Shown piece by piece: positions 52,821 to 61,584 of a DNA stretch of 64,000 nucleotides. The position numbers and the translations under genes were made by a program. Under the pieces are notes generated by a model that was given only the letters and a program-made list of their open reading frames with translations, was not told the DNA's origin and did not search any database. Origin of the DNA: Flavobacterium terrisoli (GTDB taxonomy: Bacteria; Bacteroidota; Bacteroidia; Flavobacteriales; Flavobacteriaceae). The number at the start of each line of letters is the position of its first letter. Within the stretch, counting starts at the first letter, position 1. The stretch is taken from positions 372,001-436,000 of the forward strand of contig NZ_JARGNA010000001.1 of assembly GCF_030167905.1 (NCBI RefSeq). Reading direction: 5' to 3'.

Positions 52821-53390
52821 TTAGGATTTAGGATTTAGGATTTGGTCAATAATTTTTGGGAAAAATTCATGTTCCAACACCTGAACTTTTGCCGCAATGT
52901 CTTCCGGAGATTTACAATCTTCAATATTCACGACTTGTTGTAAAATGAATTCACCTTCGTCGTAATGCTCGTTGACGTAATGAATGGTAATTCCGGTTTC
53001 CTTTTCTTTATTCTCCAGGATGGCCCGGTGCACATTCATCCCATACATGCCTTTTCCGCCATATTTTGGCAATAATGCCGGATGGATGTTGATTATTTTA
53101 TTCGGGTATTGATGTACAATACTATCAGGCATTTTCCATAAAAAACCGGCCAAAACGATCAAATCGGGTTGTATTTCGTTGATTTTTTCCAGCACCAATC
53201 CTTCGTTTAAATCGGCTCTGTTGAACACAAAAGAAGTAACGTTGAGGGCTTTTGCTTTTTCCAACACTTTGGCTTCCTGATTGTTGCAAAAAACACCCGC
53301 GATTTTGATATCATTTCGCTTTTTGAAATAATGAATAACATTCTCTACATTGGAACCGGCACCTGAAGCAAAAAGCAAAATCTTTTTCAT
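52821..53390 (-). CDS. purN: Phosphoribosylglycinamide formyltransferase
   Basis: A 189-aa enzyme that transfers formyl from 10-formyl-THF to GAR in purine synthesis. I chose ATG 53388-53390 (MKKILLFASGAGSNVENVI) because it aligns with the family start; an in-frame start 25 codons upstream would add an unrelated N-terminus. The catalytic region is NIHPALLPKYGGKGMYG (Asn-His), with Asp in NEHYDEGEFI. It is divergent from acpP. Confidence 0.93.
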   Translation of the reverse strand: MKKILLFASGAGSNVENVIHYFKKRNDIKIAGVFCNNQEAKVLEKAKALNVTSFVFNRADLNEGLVLEKINEIQPDLIVLAGFLWKMPDSIVHQYPNKIINIHPALLPKYGGKGMYGMNVHRAILENKEKETGITIHYVNEHYDEGEFILQQVVNIEDCKSPEDIAAKVQVLEHEFFPKIIDQILNPKS

Positions 53391-53507
53391 GGGGAAATCA
53401 AATTTGACAGCACAAAAAAAAGAATAAATACGCGAATTAAAACCATGATTATGTAAGATTTTCAAATATATTTTTTAATTTCGTGTTCACATTTAGTAAC
53501 AAAAAGG

Positions 53508-53536
53508 TTGTTTTAAAATAAAGTTTTTTATTTTTG
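53508..53536 (+). promoter_or_regulatory. -33/-7 promoter of acpP
   Basis: TTG (53508-53510), an 18-bp spacer and TATTTTTG (53529-53536), ending 30 bp before the acpP ATG. Close to the consensus. Confidence 0.75.
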
Positions 53537-53566
53537 CCAACAATTAAAATTAAAAATTTAGAAATT

Positions 53567-53803
53567 ATGTCAGACATTGCATCAAGAGTTAAAGCGATTA
53601 TTGTAGACAAATTAGGCGTTGACGAAAACGAAGTTGTAACAGAAGCAAGCTTCACAAATGATTTAGGAGCTGATTCATTAGACACTGTTGAGCTTATCAT
53701 GGAGTTCGAAAAAGAATTTGATATCCAAATTCCGGACGACCAAGCGGAAAACATTGCTACTGTAGGTCAAGCTATTTCTTACATCGAAGAAGCAAAGAAA
53801 TAA
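53567..53803 (+). CDS. acpP: Acyl carrier protein
   Basis: A 78-aa acidic helical protein that carries fatty-acyl chains. I chose ATG 53567 ([17 protein letters not shown]), the family start. Ser37 in [11 protein letters not shown] is the 4'-phosphopantetheine site. It is followed by a terminator and then fabF and rnc, the order conserved in Flavobacteriaceae. Confidence 0.97.
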   Translation: MSDIASRVKAIIVDKLGVDENEVVTEASFTNDLGADSLDTVELIMEFEKEFDIQIPDDQAENIATVGQAISYIEEAKK

Positions 53804-53813
53804 TAAATAAATC

Positions 53814-53848
53814 ACCCGTGAAGAATGTATAATTTTTCACGGGTTTTT
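53814..53848 (+). terminator. Terminator of acpP
   Basis: A stem ACCCGTGAA / TTCACGGGT, then T5, beginning 11 bp after the stop. fabF therefore needs its own promoter or readthrough. Confidence 0.85.
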
Positions 53849-53926
53849 ATTATTTTTACTGAAAAGAATAAATCTTGATTGATATTCAATCTTAAAATAT
53901 TGAAATACCCTTGTCTCTTTAATGAT

Positions 53927-53934
53927 TAAATTTG
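53927..53934 (+). promoter_or_regulatory. -7 box of fabF
   Basis: TAAATTTG fits the consensus and lies 49 bp before the fabF ATG. A TTG stands 24 bp upstream (53900-53902), slightly farther than usual. Confidence 0.45.
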
Positions 53935-53983
53935 AAGATAACATGGGTATTATTTGTTTAAATACAATTGTAAAAAACACATT

Positions 53984-55237
53984 ATGGCATTAAAGCGAGT
54001 TGTAGTAACAGGTTTGGGTGCATTAACACCAATCGGAAATTCCATCGAAGAGTATTGGAATGCGCTGGTAAACGGTAAAAGTGGTGCCGCTCCGATAACC
54101 TATTATGATACTGAAAAACACAAAACAAAATTTGCCTGCGAAGTAAAAAACTTCAACATTGAAGATTTTATGGATCGCAAGGAAGCTCGCAGAATGGACA
54201 AATTTGCACAGTATGCCATTGCTGCCAGTGAAGAAGCGATAAAAGATGCCGGAATTACCAATGAAAATGTAAACAAACAAAGAGTTGGTGTAATTTGGGG
54301 TGCCGGAATCGGCGGATTGGAAACTTTCCAAGATGAAGTAATCAGTTATGCTCAAGGTGACGGAACACCAAGATTCAATCCTTTCTTTATTCCAAAAATG
54401 ATTGCTGATATTGCTCCTGCACACATTTCGATGCGAAATGGGTTTATGGGACCAAATTATACTACGGTTTCTGCTTGTGCCTCTTCTGCCAATGCTTTGA
54501 TTGATGCTTTCAACTACATTCGTTTAGGGATGTGTGATGTCATTATCTCAGGTGGTTCAGAAGCAGCGGTTACGATTGCCGGTATGGGCGGGTTTAACTC
54601 AATGCAGGCCTTATCAACCCGAAATGACAGTCCGGAAACGGCATCAAGACCTTTTGATGCAACCCGTGACGGATTCGTTTTAGGCGAAGGTGCCGGTGCT
54701 TTGGTTTTAGAAGAATACGAACACGCAAAAGCGCGTGGCGCCAAAATATATTGTGAAATCGGCGGTGGCGGAATGTCATCGGATGCCTATCACTTAACCG
54801 CACCACATCCGGAAGGAATTGGTGTAATTGCGGTTATGGAAAACACCTTGCGTGACGCTGGAATGACACCGAATCAGGTAGACCACATCAATACACACGG
54901 GACTTCAACGCCGCTTGGTGATGTAGCCGAGTTAAAAGCGATCAGCGCAGTTTTTGGTTCGCATGCCAAAAACATCAACATCAATTCAACCAAATCGATG
55001 ACCGGGCATTTGCTTGGAGCTGCCGGTGCAATTGAAGCGATTGCGTCAATTTTAGCAATGAAACACGGCATTGTTCCTCCAACGATTAACCATACCGTTG
55101 TAGATGAAAACATAGACCCTTCTTTGAACCTGACTTTGAACAAAGCTCAAAAAAGAGATGTAAAAGTAGCGATGAGTAATACTTTTGGTTTTGGTGGACA
55201 CAACGCTTGCGTTTTATTCAAAAAAATTGAAGACTAA
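53984..55237 (+). CDS. fabF: Beta-ketoacyl-ACP synthase II
   Basis: A 417-aa condensing enzyme for fatty-acid elongation. I chose ATG 53984 (MALKRVVVTGLGALTPIGNS). The catalytic Cys165 is in VSACASSANALID, with His residues in NTHGTSTPLGD and TGHLLGAAGA. It starts after the acpP terminator and is 6 bp from rnc, so fabF-rnc is one unit. Confidence 0.97.
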   Translation: MALKRVVVTGLGALTPIGNSIEEYWNALVNGKSGAAPITYYDTEKHKTKFACEVKNFNIEDFMDRKEARRMDKFAQYAIAASEEAIKDAGITNENVNKQRVGVIWGAGIGGLETFQDEVISYAQGDGTPRFNPFFIPKMIADIAPAHISMRNGFMGPNYTTVSACASSANALIDAFNYIRLGMCDVIISGGSEAAVTIAGMGGFNSMQALSTRNDSPETASRPFDATRDGFVLGEGAGALVLEEYEHAKARGAKIYCEIGGGGMSSDAYHLTAPHPEGIGVIAVMENTLRDAGMTPNQVDHINTHGTSTPLGDVAELKAISAVFGSHAKNININSTKSMTGHLLGAAGAIEAIASILAMKHGIVPPTINHTVVDENIDPSLNLTLNKAQKRDVKVAMSNTFGFGGHNACVLFKKIED

Positions 55238-55243
55238 CATTAG

Positions 55244-55984
55244 ATGAAAATTCTAAAAAATATATTTAAAAATTCCCGTTCATCTGAGGACGGGATTTTT
55301 TTTAACGAAATTCAAAGTGTTATAGGTTTTAAGCCTCAAACCATCGTTTATTACGAAAAAGCATTTACCCATCGTTCCACAAATCGCACAGATTTGAAAG
55401 GAAATCCGATGAATTATGAACGGTTGGAATTTTTGGGAGATGCGATGTTAAGTGCTGTGATTGCGGCACATTTATACAAAGAAGCACCCGCCGGAGATGA
55501 GGGTTATCTGACCAAAATGCGCTCCAAAATCGTGAGCCGAGAACATTTAAACGAGTTGGGAAGAGACCTAAACCTGATCCGATTTGTGGAAAGTAAAGTG
55601 CCGACACAGCACTTTGGAGAGAACATTCACGGGAATATTTTTGAAGCATTAGTGGGCGCCATTTTCCTGGATAAAGGGTATGATTTTTGTGAAAAATTTA
55701 TCCAAAGAAGTGTCATTGTTCCCTATGTTGACATTGCCAAACTGGAAGGAAAAGTCATCAGTTATAAAAGTTTGTTGATTGAATGGTGTCAAAAAGAGAA
55801 GAAATCTTTTCATTATGATGTTTTTGACGATAATGGAAATGATGGGCAAAAATATTTTGGTGTAAAATTGAGCATCGATGACAAAATTGTCGCAAAAGCC
55901 AGAGCCACTTCGAAAAAGAAAGCAGAAGAAAAAGCCTCACAAAGGGCATATTTTGCATTTCAGGAAAAAATTAACAAAAAATAA
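55244..55984 (+). CDS. rnc: Ribonuclease III
   Basis: A 246-aa double-strand-specific RNase for rRNA and mRNA processing. The catalytic signature is ERLEFLGDAMLS, and the second acidic site is NIFEALVGAIFLDKGY. A dsRNA-binding domain occupies ~170-240 (DGQKYFGVKLSIDDKIVAKA). It lies 6 bp after fabF. Confidence 0.95.
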   Translation: MKILKNIFKNSRSSEDGIFFNEIQSVIGFKPQTIVYYEKAFTHRSTNRTDLKGNPMNYERLEFLGDAMLSAVIAAHLYKEAPAGDEGYLTKMRSKIVSREHLNELGRDLNLIRFVESKVPTQHFGENIHGNIFEALVGAIFLDKGYDFCEKFIQRSVIVPYVDIAKLEGKVISYKSLLIEWCQKEKKSFHYDVFDDNGNDGQKYFGVKLSIDDKIVAKARATSKKKAEEKASQRAYFAFQEKINKK

Positions 55985-56099
55985 TACAGATTCTCAAAAA
56001 ACTATAACGTTTTCGTTCATAAAATAACGTTAACTCAATATACAGTTGGCTATAATCTGTATCAGATATACTATATTTACAACTTAAATTGCAATATTT

Positions 56100-56585
56100 A
56101 TGTATGTTCACAAATTGCATATTGGAGAGTTTGACGAAATAGATTATCAATTAATTGCTATTCATTCCCCTTTGGAGGATTATCGGTTGGCCTATTATAT
56201 CAATCAAAATTTACCCATCAATCTCAAAAAGAGCAACTGTAACATTCATGTCAGCAATAAGGAAGGCGAAACCCAGTTTACCAGGTTTATTTTTGAAGAT
56301 GAAAAAGATATCGCCTGGAATTTGGTGCAAAACCAAAATGATGCTTTTGTGGCTTCGGGAAACGACAATCAGGGATTGTTTGCCAACAGCAGTAATGAGA
56401 TTTCAGCCAAAATCTATTTGATTCCGGAGTTTAAAAAAGTAGATTACTTTTTAAAAATTGAGAATGATGAGGTCGCTATTGATGTTTCAAAAATAATCAA
56501 CAGCATCAAAAAAATAGACAGAGTGAGTACTGTTTACGCAGTAGAAGTAGAAAAAATAAAGTCAAAAAATAATTTAATTTTTTAA
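56100..56585 (+). CDS. IPExxxVDY family protein
   Basis: A 161-aa protein of a Bacteroidota family named for its motif, seen here as LIPEFKKVDYFLKI (about residues 106-119). Small, soluble, mostly strands and a C-terminal helix; function unknown. It lies 5 bp upstream of pyk, an arrangement expected in this group. Confidence 0.85.
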   Translation: MYVHKLHIGEFDEIDYQLIAIHSPLEDYRLAYYINQNLPINLKKSNCNIHVSNKEGETQFTRFIFEDEKDIAWNLVQNQNDAFVASGNDNQGLFANSSNEISAKIYLIPEFKKVDYFLKIENDEVAIDVSKIINSIKKIDRVSTVYAVEVEKIKSKNNLIF

Positions 56586-56590
56586 TTAAA

Positions 56591-58021
56591 ATGCCAACAA
56601 GAAAAAAAACTAAAATTGTAGCCACACTTGGTCCTGCATGTAGTTCGAGAGAAGTGATTAAAAAAATGATTGATGCCGGAGTAAATGTGTTTCGTGTGAA
56701 TTTTTCCCATGCCGATTATGCTGATGTAAAAGAAAGAATTGACATCATCAGAGGTTTGAATGATGAATTTGGATATACCACCGCAATTTTAGCCGATTTA
56801 CAAGGCCCGAAACTCCGCGTAGGTGTGATGAAAGAAGATGTAGTAGTGAATCCGGGAGATATTATTACATTCCAAACTGCCGAAGATGTTCCTGGAACCA
56901 AGGAGCGCGTCTATATGAATTACTTGTCTTTTCCTCAGGATGTGAATCCGGGCGAAAGAATTTTGTTGGATGACGGAAAACTAATTTTCGAAGCTTTGGA
57001 AACTAATGGCACGACTGAAGTGGTGTGTAAAGTGATTCAGGGAGGACCATTAAAATCAAAAAAAGGAGTAAACCTTCCGCAAACCAAAGTGTCTTTGCCG
57101 GCATTGACCAAAAAAGATATTAAAGATGCCTTGTTTGCGATAGAGCAAGAGGTTGATTGGATTGCACTTTCGTTCGTTAGAACACCAAAAGATTTAGAAG
57201 AATTACAAGACTTAATTGCTAAACATTCGGCCTATAAAATTCCGATTGTAGCCAAAATTGAAAAACCCGAAGCGGTTGAAAATATTGATAAAATAGTAGC
57301 ATTTTGCGATGGTTTGATGGTAGCTCGTGGTGACCTTGGAGTAGAAATTCCGGCACACGAAGTACCATTGATTCAAAAGAAATTAATCCACAGAGCAAAG
57401 ACAGCCAGAATTCCTGTAATTGTAGCAACACAGATGATGGAAACGATGATTACCAGTTTAACGCCAACGCGTGCTGAGGTAAATGACGTTGCAAATTCTG
57501 TTATGGATGGTGCTGATGCGGTGATGCTTTCGGGAGAAACTTCAGTAGGTAATTATCCAGTTGAGGTGATTGAAAAAATGACCCAAATCATTGAAGCAGT
57601 CGAAGATTCTCCGCTGATTATGGTGCCACAAAATCCGCCTCACGTGAGAACCAAACGTTTTATTACTAAATCGATTTGTTATCACGCAGCGATTATGGCC
57701 AATGAAATTAAGGCGAAAGCAATTTCAACGTTAACCAACAGTGGTTATACGGCTTTCCAAATTTCAGCGTGGAGACCAAAGGCACACATCTTGGTGTATA
57801 CTTCAAACAAAAGAATTCTGACACAGTTGAATTTACTTTGGGGTGTAAATGCGTTTTACTATGACAAATTTGTGAGCACTGACGACACCGTTGGCGATGT
57901 AAATGACATTGCAAAAACCAAAGGTTATGTAAAAAAAGGCGATATGTTAATTAATTTAGCGGCCATGCCGGTTGCCGATAAAGGAATGGTAAATACCTTG
58001 AGAGTTTCTGAAATTGAATAA
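56591..58021 (+). CDS. pyk: Pyruvate kinase
   Basis: A 476-aa glycolytic enzyme that makes pyruvate and ATP from phosphoenolpyruvate and ADP. Motifs are VFRVNFSHADY, ADLQGPKLRVG, the active-site signature IVAKIEKPEAVENID, ARGDLGVEIP and ATQMMETMI. Full length with the C-terminal domain. It is cotranscribed with the IPExxxVDY gene. Confidence 0.97.
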   Translation: MPTRKKTKIVATLGPACSSREVIKKMIDAGVNVFRVNFSHADYADVKERIDIIRGLNDEFGYTTAILADLQGPKLRVGVMKEDVVVNPGDIITFQTAEDVPGTKERVYMNYLSFPQDVNPGERILLDDGKLIFEALETNGTTEVVCKVIQGGPLKSKKGVNLPQTKVSLPALTKKDIKDALFAIEQEVDWIALSFVRTPKDLEELQDLIAKHSAYKIPIVAKIEKPEAVENIDKIVAFCDGLMVARGDLGVEIPAHEVPLIQKKLIHRAKTARIPVIVATQMMETMITSLTPTRAEVNDVANSVMDGADAVMLSGETSVGNYPVEVIEKMTQIIEAVEDSPLIMVPQNPPHVRTKRFITKSICYHAAIMANEIKAKAISTLTNSGYTAFQISAWRPKAHILVYTSNKRILTQLNLLWGVNAFYYDKFVSTDDTVGDVNDIAKTKGYVKKGDMLINLAAMPVADKGMVNTLRVSEIE

Positions 58022-58064
58022 TTTTATTACTTTTAGGCTTTAATTATTTTTAAAATAAAACGAT

Positions 58065-58820
58065 ATGAATTCAAAGAATCCGTTTTTCAACACAAAAACT
58101 TATAAAGAGAACAATGAGGTAACTCATGATGCGGTTGTTATTGATTATAATCAAACGATGACTGTTTCCGGGACTATGAATAAAAGTTTCCTGATGCTGG
58201 TTTTATTAATTGCCAGTGCTGCGATTACCTGGATGATGACTTTTAACGGTCAAAATCCTATAGTGTTAACGATTGGCGGTGCAATTGTTGGGTTTGTTTT
58301 GGTACTTATCAGTGTTTTCAAACCACAATATTCAGGTTATTTGGCACCAGGATATGCTATTTTCGAAGGACTTTTCATTGGTGGCCTTTCGGCTATTTTC
58401 GAAGCAATGTACCCGGGAATTGTGATACAAGCGGTTAGTTGTACGTTTGTTACATTTATGGTTTGCCTTGGTTTATACAAATATGGCATCGTAAAAGTGA
58501 ATGACCGATTCAGGTCAGTAGTTCTGGCGGCAACATTAGCGATTGCTACTTATTATTTGTTTTCATGGTTACTGTCAATGTTTACCAGTTTTACACCGGT
58601 TCACCATGGTAATTCAATGATCAGCATTGGAATCAGTGTGTTTGTAATTGTGATTGCGGCGCTGAATTTATTCTTAGATTTCGATCAAATCGAAAAAGGA
58701 GCGCAAAGCAAATTGCCAAAATATATGGAATGGTACGGCGCTATGGGGTTGATGATTACCTTAGTTTGGTTGTACATCGAATTCCTGAGATTGTTATCAA
58801 AACTATCAAGCAGAGATTAA
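58065..58820 (+). CDS. Bax inhibitor-1/YccA family membrane protein
   Basis: A 251-aa protein with about seven membrane segments after a ~45-residue cytoplasmic N-terminus (NPFFNTKTYKENNEVTH). The family pattern is visible in GYAIFEGLFIGGLSAIFE and in ALNLFLDFDQIEKGAQSKLP, the acidic pore-region motif. BI-1 proteins are pH-sensitive calcium leak channels or modulators of membrane proteases. The role here is unknown. Confidence 0.9.
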   Translation: MNSKNPFFNTKTYKENNEVTHDAVVIDYNQTMTVSGTMNKSFLMLVLLIASAAITWMMTFNGQNPIVLTIGGAIVGFVLVLISVFKPQYSGYLAPGYAIFEGLFIGGLSAIFEAMYPGIVIQAVSCTFVTFMVCLGLYKYGIVKVNDRFRSVVLAATLAIATYYLFSWLLSMFTSFTPVHHGNSMISIGISVFVIVIAALNLFLDFDQIEKGAQSKLPKYMEWYGAMGLMITLVWLYIEFLRLLSKLSSRD

Positions 58821-58841
58821 TTCTCAACTTTTATAAAAATA

Positions 58842-58868
58842 CAAACCAGCTTTCGGGCTGGTTTTTTT
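58842..58868. terminator. Bidirectional terminator between the BI-1 gene and dinB
   Basis: A stem AAACCAGC / GCTGGTTT with loop TTTCGG, followed by T7, between convergent genes. Confidence 0.85.
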
Positions 58869-58872
58869 ATGG

Positions 58873-59955
58873 CTAAAACTCAAACTTCAATTGCACCACA
58901 ACGGTCTTTTTGATTTCTGTGTTTAAATTGTTCAGCGAAATCCCAAGCAACCGAACCGATTCTTTCATACGTTCCTGAAACAAGAGCTCTTTTGCGGTCT
59001 CTAAGAGCAATCCTTTGTCGGAAATAAAGTAAGGCAAGGTCTTGCTCCGTGTTTGTGTCGTAAAATCACTGTATTTGATTTTGAGCGTTACTGTTTTTCC
59101 GGAAATATTGTATTTCTTCAAACGGTTTTCCAATTCGCCTGCAATACGGTCCAATCGTTCGACCATAAAGATTTCAGAAGTCAGGTTTTCGTTAAATGTA
59201 TGTTCGGCAGCGACTGATTTGGCAATACGATTGGGTTTTACCGCGCTGTTGTGAATACCGCGAACGATGTTGTAAAAATGCAACCCGCTTTTGCTGAAAT
59301 GTTCTTCGAGAAATTCTCTTGATTTCGACTTCAGGTCTTTTCCCGTAAAAATGCCCAGATGATACATTCTGTCAGTCGTGACTTTTCCTATGCCATAGAA
59401 TTTTTTGATGTCCAAATTCTCCAAAAAAGTTTCCACTTCCTCCGGATTTACGGTTTTCTGGCCGTTGGGTTTGTTGTAATCGCTGGCTATTTTGGCTACA
59501 AATTTATTGACCGAAATGCCGGCGGAAGCCGTCAGGCCAACTTCTTCAAAGATTCTTTTTCTGATTTCCTGTGCTATGAGTGAAGCACTTGGATTGCCTT
59601 TTTTGTTTTGGGTGACATCGAGATAAGCTTCGTCTAAAGACAAGGGTTCAACCAAATCGGTGTACTCGTGGAATATCTTTCGGATCTTTTTGGAAATCTC
59701 TTTGTAACGGTCAAATCTCGGTCGCACAAAAATCAAATCGGGACAATTTCTTTTCGCCTGAATACCACTCATGGCAGAGCGAACACCAAACTTTCTCGCT
59801 TCATAACTCGCCGCCGAAACCACGCCACGTACTTCGCTACCGCCAACAGCCAATGGCTTCCCCTTGAGTTCGGGATTGTCCATTTGCTCCACAGAAGCGT
59901 AGAAAGCATCCATGTCGATGTGGATAATTTTTCGGTAGGAAATCGGTTCAGACAT
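58873..59955 (-). CDS. dinB: DNA polymerase IV (Y family)
   Basis: A 360-aa translesion polymerase. The palm carboxylates are in HIDMDAFYASVEQ and SLDEAYLDVTQ. VSAASYEARKFGVRSAMSG and the SAGISVNKFVAKIASDYNKP motif are typical of DinB. The C-terminal little-finger domain is complete, but a clear beta-clamp-binding peptide is not obvious at the end. It is divergent from the CYTH gene, which starts 40 bp away. Confidence 0.95.
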   Translation of the reverse strand: MSEPISYRKIIHIDMDAFYASVEQMDNPELKGKPLAVGGSEVRGVVSAASYEARKFGVRSAMSGIQAKRNCPDLIFVRPRFDRYKEISKKIRKIFHEYTDLVEPLSLDEAYLDVTQNKKGNPSASLIAQEIRKRIFEEVGLTASAGISVNKFVAKIASDYNKPNGQKTVNPEEVETFLENLDIKKFYGIGKVTTDRMYHLGIFTGKDLKSKSREFLEEHFSKSGLHFYNIVRGIHNSAVKPNRIAKSVAAEHTFNENLTSEIFMVERLDRIAGELENRLKKYNISGKTVTLKIKYSDFTTQTRSKTLPYFISDKGLLLETAKELLFQERMKESVRLLGISLNNLNTEIKKTVVVQLKFEF

Positions 59956-59995
59956 ATCACAAATTTATACTATCTTTCGATAAAATTTGTGCCCG

Positions 59996-60463
59996 ATGGT
60001 TGAAATAGAACGAAAATTTTTAGTCCTTTCGAATGATTTTATAAACGAAGCTTTTACCCAAAAAAGAATCGTACAGGCCTATTTGAATTCGAATCCTGAC
60101 AGAACTGTCCGCGTCAGAATCAAAGGTGACAAAGGCTTTATTACCATAAAAGGAAAAAGCAATGCCAACGGAACTACACGTTTGGAATGGGAAAGGGAAA
60201 TCAGTGTGATGGAAGCTGAAACACTATTGTCTATCTGCGAAAGCGGAACGATTGACAAGATTCGTTACGAAATCAAAGTCGGCAACCACGTTTATGAAGT
60301 CGATATCTTTTCTGGGGAAAATGAAGGGTTGGTAATGGCCGAAATTGAGCTGCAATCGGAAACTGAAACTTTTGAAAAACCAAACTGGCTGGGTGAAGAA
60401 GTGACCAATGATGAGCGCTATTACAATGCGTACCTGAGTAAAAAACCGTTTACTAGCTGGTAA
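59996..60463 (+). CDS. CYTH-domain protein (triphosphate tunnel enzyme)
   Basis: A 155-aa protein from ATG 59996 (MVEIERKFLV), which places the ExExK motif (EIERK) at the very N-terminus as in the family. Basic and acidic residues alternate on the strands (TVRVRIKGDKGFITIKG, RLEWEREI, VYEVDIFSGEN and MAEIELQSE), building the tunnel. Bacterial members hydrolyse tripolyphosphate or nucleoside triphosphates. The exact substrate is unknown. Confidence 0.9.
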   Translation: MVEIERKFLVLSNDFINEAFTQKRIVQAYLNSNPDRTVRVRIKGDKGFITIKGKSNANGTTRLEWEREISVMEAETLLSICESGTIDKIRYEIKVGNHVYEVDIFSGENEGLVMAEIELQSETETFEKPNWLGEEVTNDERYYNAYLSKKPFTSW

Positions 60464-61018
60464 TTATTTTTTCGGCTCTACAATTTCAATTTTCACGATT
60501 ACGGAACCCGAATTCTTATTGGAGGCAATATCCATAAAAGCCCTGCGGCTCAAATCAATTTCACGCACTTTGGAAAATGGTCCGCGATCGGTAATTTCAA
60601 CCACTACCGATTTTCCGTTGGCTTCGTTGGTTACTTTAACGATAGTACCAAAAGGCAGCTTTTTGTGTGCTGCAGTGTATTTATTGTTATCAAAACGCTT
60701 TCCGCTGGCGGTTCTTCTGCCATTGAATTTGTTATGGTAATAGGAAGCGTGAGCACTTTTTTTGTAAACTTTAAGCTTTGAATTGGGGTCGATTTGTAAC
60801 GTATCCGTTTCTTTAAAATCAATAGCGACTCTACTTTTTAAAGTATCGGTAACCACTTTGGTGTTGTCTTTATTGTCTTTAACAGTCGCTGTTTTTTCTT
60901 TGGTTTTGTCTTGAGGTTTCTCTTTTTGCTGCGGAGTTCCAATGGTGGAATTAAACGCAAAAAGGGAGGTGATTATAGAAAAAAAGAGGATGACTATTTT
61001 GGTATTCATAAGGAGCAT
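60464..61018 (-). CDS. rlpA: RlpA-family septal ring protein
   Basis: A 184-aa protein with an N-terminal signal or anchor (MNTKIVILFFSIITSLFAF; either of two in-frame ATGs three codons apart could start it). The low-complexity linker is rich in Lys and Thr. A C-terminal double-psi beta-barrel (~90-184) has RTASGKRFDNNKYTAAHKKL, PFGTIVKVTNE and ITDRGPF. RlpA proteins bind or cut stripped peptidoglycan at the septum. No SPOR domain is present. Confidence 0.9.
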   Translation of the reverse strand: MLLMNTKIVILFFSIITSLFAFNSTIGTPQQKEKPQDKTKEKTATVKDNKDNTKVVTDTLKSRVAIDFKETDTLQIDPNSKLKVYKKSAHASYYHNKFNGRRTASGKRFDNNKYTAAHKKLPFGTIVKVTNEANGKSVVVEITDRGPFSKVREIDLSRRAFMDIASNKNSGSVIVKIEIVEPKK

Positions 61019-61056
61019 TTTAGTTTGTAAAAGGGTTTTGCAAAAACCATACCTTG

Positions 61057-61081
61057 ATAAAAAAAGTCCTTTTCAGGACTT
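61057..61081 (-). terminator. Terminator of the 142-aa membrane protein gene
   Basis: A stem AAGTCCT / AGGACTT with loop TTTC, followed on the minus strand by T7, 7 bp past the stop. Confidence 0.8.
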
Positions 61082-61087
61082 CAGTTG

Positions 61088-61516
61088 TTATTTTTGGAAC
61101 CACAGACTCCAGGGAATTCGGCTCAGTATTAAGAGTAAACCAATGACATAAAAAACAGCAATCGATTTGAATTTAGCTGTTCCGGTTTCTGCTTTTTTGT
61201 GTTTTGACCAACCGATAGTGATGAAAACTATGGCGATAATATTGATAAGCGGATGTTCTAATGAAGTAAGTCTTAATGCAGCATCTTTCATTTGCCCAAA
61301 AACGGCTGAACCAAGAGGTGAAACAAAGTAAAGGATTAATCCAACCACTAATTGTATGTGTGTTGCAATCAAACCAAACAAGGCAATTTTTCTGTCTTTG
61401 GCAGTGAATTCTCTTTTGGATGACATCCCTATAAACGAATTAACAACGGCGAAAACCAATAATAAAAGGGCTAAATAAGCCCAGCCTGAATGGAATTTTT
61501 GAATAAAGTGGTACAT
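61088..61516 (-). CDS. Four-segment membrane protein (cytochrome-b-like, unknown)
   Basis: A 142-aa protein with four membrane segments (WAYLALLLLVFAVVNSFIG, IALFGLIATHIQLVVGLILY, NIIAIVFITIGW and IAVFYVIGLLLIL). Conserved His residues (FHSGWAY, ATHIQLVVG, LEHPLIN) could bind haem. Similar proteins in Flavobacteriaceae carry uncertain names. It lies between pgi and rlpA on the same strand with its own terminator. Confidence 0.7.
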   Translation of the reverse strand: MYHFIQKFHSGWAYLALLLLVFAVVNSFIGMSSKREFTAKDRKIALFGLIATHIQLVVGLILYFVSPLGSAVFGQMKDAALRLTSLEHPLINIIAIVFITIGWSKHKKAETGTAKFKSIAVFYVIGLLLILSRIPWSLWFQK

Positions 61517-61553
61517 AGTCTCAATTTTAGAATAACAAATATAGAGAAAAGAG

Positions 61554-61584
61554 ATAAAAAAACCTCACGAATCGGTGAGGTTTT
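61554..61584 (-). terminator. Terminator overlapping the pgi stop codon
   Basis: A stem AAAACCTCAC / GTGAGGTTTT with loop GAATCG, followed on the minus strand by T7. The outer end of the stem includes bases of the pgi stop codon (61583-61585). Confidence 0.82.
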